Part shown: positions 33,464 to 43,700 of the stretch, in pieces
How positions within the stretch are numbered: the first letter of the stretch is position 1
Layout: every line of letters begins with the position of its first letter
NCBI GenBank assembly: GCA_036272195.1
Contig: DATAZE010000031.1
Location: forward strand, 5,790-69,789
Direction of reading: 5' to 3'
Origin: DASXHY01 sp036272195
GTDB taxonomy: Bacteria; Verrucomicrobiota; Verrucomicrobiia; Limisphaerales; DASXHY01
DNA: 64,000 nt
Notes under the pieces: model-generated
The model's database searches: none
Told to the model about the DNA's origin: nothing
Seen by the model: the letters and a program-made list of their open reading frames with translations, nothing else
Made by a program: the position numbers and the translations under genes

Positions 33464-34621
33464 ATGAATACGACCCGATTGATACGTGGCTGCGCCTGGT
33501 GCGCCGCTGGAATTTTCCTGGTGACGGCGCCCGCTTCCACCAAGGCGCAAACGACGAATCAAACGCCATCCGCGCGGCCCGTCCGCCCGTCGCCACCCAC
33601 GCGCGATCCCCACACCCCCGGATACGTTGCCGCCAAAGATTTGCCGGATGGTGAAAACGCGCCGATGGACGCCGAAGGTAATTTCGTCATCGGCCCGACG
33701 CATCATGCCGCGCCCGATGCGATGGTAAATACCAACGTGCCGCAGGGAAAGATCTATGAATTCACGATGAATTCAGCCGACAGCAAGATTTATCCCGGCA
33801 TCGCGCGCGAGCAAGGGACTTTTGGCAAGCCAAGTCCGGATGATCCGACCAAGCTGATCGTTACCACGAGCCATCCTGCGCCTTACAAACGCAAGCTCTC
33901 GGTTTATGTCCCCAAACAATACGTGGCCGGCACTGCCGCGCCATTTATCGTCGGCGCGGACGGCCCCGATCGGTTGCTCTTCACTGTTTTGGATAATCTG
34001 ATCGCAGAACACAAATTGCCGCCAATGGTCGGCATTTCCATCAGCAACGGCAGCGGTGATGCGCAGGGTAGCGAACGCGGATTGGAGTATGATACGATGT
34101 CCGGACGTTACGCTGAATTCGTGGAGCAGGAGGTATTGCCATTGGTGGAAAGCAAGTGTGATGTGAAGCTGACGAAGGATCCCGATGGCCGGGCCACGAT
34201 GGGCGGCAGTTCCGGTGGTTCATGCGCACTGAGTATGGCGTGGTATCACCCGGAACTTTATCACCGCGTGCTCACGTATTCCGGCACGTATGTGAACCAG
34301 CAATGGCCGCACAGCGACGAGACTCCGCATGGCGCCTGGGAATATCACGAGCGGCTTATCCCCAACAACCCCGCCAAGCCCATCCGCATCTGGCTCGAAG
34401 TCGGTGACCGCGATCTCTACAACCCCAACGGAATGCGCGATAACATGCACGACTGGGTCGTGGCCAACGAACACATGGCCCAAGTGCTGGCTGACAAAGG
34501 CTACCACTACCAATTCATTTTTGCGCGCAACGCCGGCCATACGGACGGAAGTGTCAAGCGGCAAACCCTGCCCGAAGCGCTCGAATGGCTCTGGCAAGGC
34601 TATCATCCTGCGGAGAAATAA
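33464..34621 (+). CDS. Secreted alpha/beta-hydrolase, esterase family (Fes/esterase D-like)
   Basis: 385 residues from the ATG at 33464, which starts a signal peptide (TRLIRGCAWCAAGIFLVTAPA, cleaved near TKAQ). After a Pro-rich linker comes an esterase fold like enterochelin esterase or feruloyl esterase: nucleophile Ser in GGSSGGS, Asp in EVGDRDL, His in RNAGHTDG. The KRKLSVYVPKQYV strand is typical of the family. Such enzymes in this phylum often remove acyl groups from plant polysaccharides. The gene is 134 bases past the efflux operon and probably has its own promoter. Confidence 0.85.
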   Translation: MNTTRLIRGCAWCAAGIFLVTAPASTKAQTTNQTPSARPVRPSPPTRDPHTPGYVAAKDLPDGENAPMDAEGNFVIGPTHHAAPDAMVNTNVPQGKIYEFTMNSADSKIYPGIAREQGTFGKPSPDDPTKLIVTTSHPAPYKRKLSVYVPKQYVAGTAAPFIVGADGPDRLLFTVLDNLIAEHKLPPMVGISISNGSGDAQGSERGLEYDTMSGRYAEFVEQEVLPLVESKCDVKLTKDPDGRATMGGSSGGSCALSMAWYHPELYHRVLTYSGTYVNQQWPHSDETPHGAWEYHERLIPNNPAKPIRIWLEVGDRDLYNPNGMRDNMHDWVVANEHMAQVLADKGYHYQFIFARNAGHTDGSVKRQTLPEALEWLWQGYHPAEK

Positions 34622-34723
34622 AAAATTTGATCGACCTCTCGGACTTGATGCGGCTGCACTTCTTGGAGTGCAGTCGTGCCCTTTGCCAGAACCGCGGGTA
34701 ATAACTTAAAATAGTTTCGTAGA

Positions 34724-34748
34724 AAAGGAAGCCTGACATTTGTCAGGC
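34724..34748 (-). terminator. Terminator of the giant surface protein gene
   Basis: GCCTGACA (34731-34738) and TGTCAGGC (34741-34748) pair perfectly with a two-base loop. On the minus strand the hairpin is followed by the T-rich run TTCCTTTTCT. It lies about 35 bases past the stop at 34784. An outer AACCGCGG/CCGCGGTT pair surrounds it, so it may serve the converging esterase gene too. Confidence 0.65.
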
Positions 34749-34783
34749 CGCGGTTTGATAAGATGTAACTTTATCGTATTACC

Positions 34784-37700
34784 TTATTGCTTCTCCGAAC
34801 GATAGAAGATTGGTGAAACAGTGTTTGTTGAAATCGGCAGACTAAGGAACCGATTCGTTAAAATAAAGTTCGTCAACTGATTCCATAAACCAAACTGTAG
34901 ATTTGTGTCGCTGAAAATGCCATAAGTCGAACCAGGCTGGCCGTACAATGTCAGGATCAACTGGTTTGATTTTACCAAATCAAGCACCGGTTCGATGCCC
35001 ACAATAATGATCCGCGCCTGATTCGCCTTTCCGTTCGTTATTGCCGCCCCGCCAGATTGCGACGCCAAAAGCTGAGACGGAACGATGTAAGCCACCGACG
35101 AATGGACATTGGACACGGTCAAAAAGTCCAGGGCAGCGATCGTACGCACACTGGCGGTTTGTTGGGAAGGATCGAGATCAAAACTGATGTCATAATTGTT
35201 TGAACCCGCTGCCCTAAGCAGGCCCTGGGTAATTTCGGGGCTCAGCGGACGCAACACGAGATTTGTCAATTCAGAAGCTGGCGCACTCAGTTGCAGAGTG
35301 ATATTCGTCAATGGCAGGCTTGCGGCCAGAATGATCGGCACTGTGCCCGTCTCGCCGTTGAGCAGGTTGGTCGAGCCGAAGTTCAGGTTAAAATCACTTA
35401 AGGTGTCCCGCACAGTTATGTTGAATGGTTGCGAAGCGCTTAACGGCGGCACTCCGTTGTCAGTCACCGTCAAGGTGAAGTAATTTGTCGTCGGCCCTTG
35501 CGTCGAATTCGGCGTCCAACGGAATACTCCGGTAACCGGATCCAGTGTGACGCCGGTTGGAATGTTTCCGGCCAAACTATAAGTCAGGGTATTGGTTGGA
35601 ATATCCGGATCGGTGGCGTGATTCGTAAATGTCACCAGTTGGCCTTCACTGACCACGAAATTCGCAATCGGAGCCAGCACGGGCGGCTGGTTCACTTCGC
35701 GAACAATTACCGTCACCATTCCAGTTGCGCTCAGCGCGGGCAATCCATTATCGGTGACAATCACCGAAAAAACATTTGTGCCTGGGCCGTCTGCCTCGCC
35801 CGTGGACCATCTAAGGGCTCCGGTAGCGGAATTGATCGTCACTCCGGGCGGAACCGCGCCTGCCAATTTAAAGGTTAGAACCTGCGCGGCGTCGGGGTCG
35901 CTTGCCGGCATCAACACCGTCACTACACTGCCTTCATCAACGGTGACATTGGTGGCGGCGAGGATGACGGGCGGAGAATTGGTAAGGCTTACCATCGTTT
36001 GAGCATCGGGTGATTGCGGCGCCGACTCGCGGTTGCCCGAAGCATCCGTCGCGATGCTGTAGAATGAGTAAGCGCTTCCGTACGTGCCTTGATAAATCGC
36101 GCTTGTCTCCGAAGTATGCGTCAACCATGCAGAAAACGGGCCGTTATTCTGGCTCACATAAATATCGTAGAAAGCAATTCCCGAGCCGCTCGCATCATCA
36201 GCGCCGGACCAGTTGACCGGAATTTGCTCGTAGGAATTTGCTGGAAGCTGGCTGACTGCGCTGGCCGGTGCTGTGGTATCCGCCGATGGCAGTGCGGAGT
36301 AAGTGAGTATATAGGAACCCGTGCTGTTATAATCGAACAAATGTAACACATGTTCGTAGATAGGTGGACGTCCCAGGCCGACGAAGGTCCGGTCGGTGAT
36401 CCAAACATTGGTGTCGAGAGAAATAGGAACGCCGTCCGACCGGGTAACATTGACTAATTGATACGCGCCGTTTGCGGGGTCCGGCACATTCAGATACACG
36501 AAGCCTTCCGGCATCATGGCATTTAATTGGACCTGAAGATTGCCAGCTGAAACAGTTCCATTCACTTGCGATGCCAGCACGACCTGAACATTGTTGGAGG
36601 TGCCATCGCTCAAATAAACCGTGTCGGGATAATCATTGGGATCTGGCAGGTCGTTGACCAAAAAGTCCGGACGCCCGTCGGCAAACGGGGCGGGAGCATC
36701 CACCACATGAATCATTTCATGGATCGAGACGTTATCAATCAGAGAAAGTTTTGGATTTCCCAGATCGTCCACGGCCTCGAAAGAAGCATCATAATCCGTG
36801 AACAAACCTTGAAGGGTCGAAGTCATCAGCCAGCGGCCGATCACATTCGTGCCGGGAGCGATGTCACCCAAGTCAAGCATAAGAGACGGCAGCAGATTTT
36901 GCCCGTCCACCTGGCTGGCGATAATCTTGAAATCAATCAGCAATCCTTTTTCATTGTCCACGATGGTCGGCTGTGCGGATGTGATGGTAAAATCATGGGC
37001 CGTGCCGCCGCCGTGATTGCGAAGCAGGATCGCGAGCGAAAATGGTATGCTGGGCTCAATCGCGGGCGTATTCGGATCATCCGCATAAACATTTCTCTCT
37101 AGGAAATAATCCACGTCCAGTTGTGGAACCGGATGCACGGTTATCGGCACAGGAGTCAGCGGAATGGACACAAGGGTGCCATCAAGCGAGTATTGCAACA
37201 TTCCGCCGACATAATAAACGACCGGCGCCGTGGGGGCGGCATCCACCGTCGGTATAACGGTCCACATCACGGAAGCATTGGTGCCCGCAGCCAGCGTTCC
37301 GGAGCCATCCACCGCCGAGAGATTCACTAATTGCGGGATGGGTATGCCAAACAAGTTCGTGGCCGGATTTCCAGACGCATCAACCACGTTGAGCTGGACT
37401 AATACGGCCGCCAAAGGAGTTGTCTCGCCGTTGTTAAACTGGAGAGTCGCCTTAAACGCTTCGCGGCTAAGCACGGCATCCTGGTCTAATTCAAGTTTTA
37501 CACTGCCGCAGACGCCGCCTCGACCGCCCGCCGTTGCGTTGTAGTTAAGCGTCTGGATATACGCGGTCAACGGATCGGAGAACCCGCCCGATTCCGCCAG
37601 CGCCTGATTTTGCGCAGCCAACTGGAGATGAAGGCTGGCCGCGCTCAGACTGATGAAATCAGTGCTCTGCCCCGCCGGAGCATTGGACGGTTCATAAATA

Positions 37701-40700
37701 TTTTGCGACCAGTTGGTCAGCGTTCGATTCCAACGATCCATGACCCGGTTCAACTCGGATGCCGAGAGTTCTTCGGGAACAATTCCGGTGAGTAACGCCG
37801 CGCGTTCCGCGTCAGAGATAGCCGCACCGCCGTCGGAGGATGGGGCCATCGCTTCCCGCAGTCGCTCGATCCAAACGGTCGTGTTAGTGGTGCTGTTTTC
37901 ATTGACCCAGACGCCATCCGGCGCGCCGGTCAAGTCATTGAACAAATCAAAAAGATTTCGGACGCCAGACTTGTAAGCTTCGGCTGGATCAGAAAGTAAA
38001 GATAGAGGTTTTAGCGTGCCGGGGGAAGACGGACCAAAACACATGAGTAAATGATTCAGGCACTGCAAATCTCCGACGACGCCCAAAACCGCTCCGACAA
38101 CGGGAATCTCGTGGCCAAGCGCGCCCGCGCAATCCACCCCGGCTTCAAGGCAGTTTTCTACGCCTTCGGGATTTTTACTGCCGATATCCTCGCCGCATTC
38201 ATAAGCACCGTGCAAGCAATTCGGCAAGTCAGGCAGCAACGATGGCAGGCAATCTTTCAGGATCGGCAACGGACCGCAATCTGGAGAACTGGCAGGGGAA
38301 CCATTGGTGGGACACGGAGGAGCATAATTAATGGGCGGCGCGGAACTTGCGGGAGTCAAGCCTCCCGTAACTACGCCTGCGGGACCGCCTCCGCCTCTGG
38401 TTGATGTATAGCCATATCCTCCGCCTGAAAAGCCGTAACCACCACCGCCGCCGCCGCCGGTTACGCCACCGCCACCGCCGGGCGCTCCCAAACCGGAAAC
38501 AGTCCCACAGTTTCCCGCGTTCGGAAAAACAATCGGAGCGGTGGAGGATTTCATTTCGCCACCGCAAGGATAGGAGCTGCTTAATTGCCCGCTGGCAGTG
38601 CAGGGCGCGCCACTGCTTCCGCTGTTGTTTCCGCCGTCACCGCTTCCGTCTCCACCGTTGCCGCCGCCAGGATTCATGCCGGGGCCGCTGCCAGTGATGA
38701 TATTGGTAGTATTTGGTGGACTGAGGCGTTGAATGGTCAGGGGGATAACCATTGAGCTGTTCGCGGGCAGCGTGCCGAGATTGTTGATCAGCGGCGTGAA
38801 TTTGAAATTAGGATGCGTGTCAAACTGGAGTTGGCAATCCTGCGCCGCCAGCAACCCGTGATTTGAAACAGAAAGATTCACCTGCCAGGTGTCTCCCACC
38901 ATATTCGCCAGATCAATAACCGTTGGTTCCACGGTGACCACGGGTATCGGCACGTTGGCCTCAAATTCAGTCTGGATGGCGATGGTATATTCGTCCGGTA
39001 TCTCCGTAGGAACCACGATCCAGGTATAGCTGATGCTTTGAAATGAAACGAACGCGTCAATCTCGTTCGATTGCCCTGCCAAAACCAGAATGGTTCCGCG
39101 ATAATCGGTGTGTTGGGCGGCGGAAACTTGCAGGTTATAATAACCTTCCGTTAATTGGCTCGCATAGAAGGCTCCATCGTGGCCGGTCACTCCATTTGTA
39201 ATGGCCGCCCCCGTCGTGGCATCCGTAAGGATGACAGTTGCGTTCGTCACTGGCGGCGAGCCGGCAGCATAGAACGTCAAGTCGTCCACCGCCACAACTT
39301 TCAAATCTCCTTTTGCCTCAGACAAAGCCCGAAACTGGAAAGGCACGCTGAGGCTGGCGTGGGCGGCGTTGAGGCCCAGGTTGCCAGAGTACGTGTTCAA
39401 AGCAGTGCCAGCCGGCGGCATTAATCGCAAGGTCACGCTGTTCGTGGCCCCGGGTGCGAGTGAGGGCATCGGGTTTGCCGAGGCCAGGCTCAACCACGGC
39501 AACGCCGGCAGCGAAATGGAAATGGGTCCACTCTCGGCAGCACCTTCGTTGACGACTTGAAAACTCACCAGCTTTTGATCGCCGACGGTGACGCCTGACA
39601 CCAACTGTCCAGGCATCGCGACCAACCGCGGGACAACGCCCTGCACAGCCACACTGATCGGAACCTGAACCGTCGCGCCTTCGGCACTTGTTACAATTAG
39701 ACCGATTTGCGCCTGCGAATAGGATGCGTCGGTCGCTTTAATGGTGAACGATAACTGATTGGTTGCAAGCTCGCCGAGGGAATTGGTTTGAAGCGTGGCA
39801 GTCACCATTAGATTCGGAGGAACATTGGTGGTGGTCACGTTCAAGGCGGTCAACGGCACGTCCCCGGCATTTACGATGTTCACCACGTCGGTCACGCTTC
39901 CGCCTTGAAAAATTGTCTCTGTCAACAGCGCGGGCTGGGCGGTCATGCCGTACAACGTGAATTGATCCTGAACCGTCGCGTCGGCATCACCCGGATGGGC
40001 GGCGCCAATCGTGTAAATCCCAGCCTCGCCCGGTAATGGCTGCCACGTCGTTGAAAAATTTCCCTGACTATCGGTTAAAGCGGAAATGATGCGATGCGTT
40101 TGCCTTAGATAAATGTGGATGTTTACCAGCACAAACGGCGCAGGCTGGTTCGAGATTGGTTTAAAAGCGCGGCCGCTAAAGGGAATCGGTGTATTCGCGA
40201 CGGCGCTGTGAACGGTCGTTGCGACCACGGCTTCGTAAGCCGGAGTCACATGTATGGGCACACTGGAAATCGAGGTATTATTATCTTCTAAAATTTCGGC
40301 GACCGTATTGCTCACGTCGGTTTGCGCGATGACCCAGTAATCTCCGGCGGCTTGAGGCAGGCGAATAGAAAATGTTTGCGAAAACGCCTCTCCGGCGGGC
40401 AACGATCCGGCAAAAGGATAACTGCCGACTAATGTAGCTCCGTCCAGGGAACGGTTGGTGGATAAATAAAGTGTTTGGATGATTACATTCGAAGACATCG
40501 CGCTCAATCCCTGATTCAATATCGTATATCCAAGATTGGCGAAGGTTTCGGTATCGGCTGAAGCGGGCGCGATCACCGAAGAAACCACCAGGTCCGGCAA
40601 GCTGGCATCACTGACGACGAGAGAATCCGATCCGCTGTTAAAGCCCGCGGCGGTGGCGGTCACAGAAACAGTTTCATTTCCACTTGCGCCACCGTTCAGG

Positions 40701-43700
40701 CTCGCCACATTGAAATTGACCGAAAAAGCGCCGATAGGAATCGTCACCGAAGCGGGCGCTGCCAACTTTGCCCCGTCGGACGAAGCCAGAGATACCACGA
40801 GTGCAGTATTGGTTCCTGTGTTTCGAAACACAACTGCCGAGGTCGCTGGATTCAAACCTTGCGCCACCAGATGGCTTGCAAGAGACAATTTCAGAGTGGG
40901 ACCGTCGTCATCCGTCACGGTCAAAACGGCGGATGCCGCTTGCGATACCACCGTGGAGGTGCCGCTGGCGAGAATATACGCGGTAAGAGTAGATGTCTTG
41001 TTGCCGTCCACCAGATCATTATTCACCGCCGCCACGGGAACACTGATCGAGGCCGCGCCCGCCGGAATGGTCGCAGTCGCCGGGACGATCGCGGCATTGG
41101 GGTTGCTTGAAGTTAATTGCAAAACCACCGACCGGCTCGTCACGGGCGTGCGGGTGAATGTGGCCGTCGTCGCCTGCGCTCCGGCCCCTTCGCTGACGCT
41201 GGTTGCGCCCAAGGTCATGGTAATACTCGGAAGATCGTCATCCAAAATAACGATGTTCGTGACGGCGCTCGCAGCGCCCGGCGCCGTCGCGGTGAGGGAA
41301 TTTGTTATTGGATTTTCGATCAAAGAATTTTCAACGGCCAGAGCTTCAAAATTTGTCGAGCTTTGACCGGCGGCCAGAACCAGCAGCGCAGGGGTCGAAA
41401 TCCGCGTGGAATCCGAAGCATTGATGGTCACGGTCAGCGCCGTGCTGGCGCCGGTATTCCGCGTCACCGTCCCGGAAATCAAGCCGCCTTCCATGACCGT
41501 ATTCGTGGCCAGCGTCAGGCTCAAATGCACCATGTCAGCGTCCTGAACGATGACGGACGCGGACGCACTGGTGAATGCGTCAGCCGAGGCGGTGACGATG
41601 ACTGTCTGCGGTCCGCGCACGAGGCCGTCAATCAACGGAGTCAGATCGAACGACGCCGAAGCCTGGCCGGCCGGGATTGTGACGAACGATGGCGATGCAA
41701 GTTCAGTGGCGTCGCTTACGCTGATGGATGTGGTCAGCGGTTGAGATTCGTCCCCGTTGCGAGTGACAACTCCGCGAACCGGCTGGGTGGCCCCTTCGAT
41801 AGTCTCGCTGGCTGAAAGTGAAAGCGAGAGAACCGCAGGAATAGCGGTGGGCATAGTTGCCACGCCCAGATTATTCGTCTCATTCTGCTCGACAATTTCA
41901 TTGTAAACATCGGCACTGACAGCGAACCAGACGTTTCCCAGCGGACTGGCAAGGGGAATCGTCACCATCTCATTGCGCGTCACCGCGCCTCCCGCCGCCA
42001 GATTGTTCGTGAAAAAGAATGTCGCCAATCTGGAAAGGCCGGCGCCGGTATTGTTCGTCGCGAGATAAACAGATTCAGACCAAGTGCCATTGGCGCTTGC
42101 ACTTCCAGAATTGGTAGTCTTCCAGGTCAACGAAACGATCTGGCCGGGTTGCGCTTGCGGCGGCGCCATGATGCCTTGCACAGAAAGGTCCGGTAATGGA
42201 GGCAGTGAAAGGTTGATCAGGCGCGACGCCAGGTTGTTTCCTTCATTCGACTCAGCGACGGTTTGGCCATCGTCGGTTGACACCAGCAGGTAGTAGGTTC
42301 CCGCAGCAGATTGCGCGGTAAGCGGCAGTGAAATGGTGGTTGAGTTTGAAACTACGGCGCCGTTGGCAATCGGCACGTTCGTGATGACCACTGAGGCCAA
42401 TGGTATTGCCCCGACCAGACTATTTGACGACGGGCCGAGGTAAACTTCATCCGTCCACGAAGAAAAGGCCGGCCCTGAACCGGCGTTAGTGGTGTTCCAG
42501 GAAAATATAAAACTGTCGCCAAAATTCGCAGTGGCAGGGGCAGCCAAAAGATTCCCCGGTTGCAAATCGGGTGAATGCAGCCGGAGGGGCGTGCTGCCAA
42601 CCGTGACATTATTGTTCTCGTTGCCAAGCTCCTGCACCTGGTTTCCCGAATCCGTCGTCACCACGACGTAATACACACCATCCAATCCGCCAGGCGCGAT
42701 GACTGTCTCGCTGCGATTGATAGACTGACCGCTGCCGAGATCATCGTGAAAAGTAAAATCTCCCAGATGAATTTGTGGCACACCTGTGGAGTTCGTGGAA
42801 ATGGCGATGGAATCGGCCCACGGCGCGATCGCGGTTTGGCTTCCCTGATTAAGCGATTGCCACGAAACCACGAACGGTTCTCCGGCATCTGCCGCTGAAG
42901 GATTCGTGACGGTCATGACGACGAGGTCGGCAATGGGCTGAACCGTGAGCACGGCAACAGCGCTGGTGACCGAGCCGCCATTATTGGACACCACCACCTG
43001 ATATTTACCAGTTTCGTTGGTTTTGGTATTGGCCAGTGTCAAGCTGCCACTCGTCGCGCCTGAAATAGCAGCGCCGTTGAATTGCCATTGATAAGCCAGC
43101 GGATGCGTGCCTGTGGCGGTGACAAAGAAAGATACGTTTTGGCCATTGATAACCGTCTGGCTGGCGGGTTGGGAAATGATCGCCGGTCGAGTGACCGATT
43201 GATTCGTGTTGCCGGCCGCGACGAGATTCAGCGAACTGGCCAGATACGTTTCCTGGAACAACAGGTTCGTGGAAAAAATCAGGCCGTTGTCATTGGCAAA
43301 GCCGCCGCTGAATGAACCATAGCTCACCACGCCGAAACTATTTCCCGCTGACGGTACGAAGGGGTCAATCAAGGTGACGTTCAAGTCGCCGCCAAAAGTT
43401 GCGGCACCGCTGATGATCAGATGATCGTATTGTGAACCTGCCGTTACTCCACCGATCTTGAGGTTCAATGTGCCCGAAGTCGTCTGCACATAGCTCCCAT
43501 TTATTTGAAGGGTTCCGGGAGTTGCACCAAGGTCAAGGGTGGCGCTGTTGACGATATTCCCGCTAATGGTGTTGGTTCCGGAAAGCACGCCACCCATAAG
43601 CTGAAACGGTTGAGTGACGGAAAGGCTGCCTCCGTTCAGTTGTAAAATCCCGGCGGTCTGAACCGCTGTTCCCCCAAATGAAAGCGTTCCGCTCTCCAAA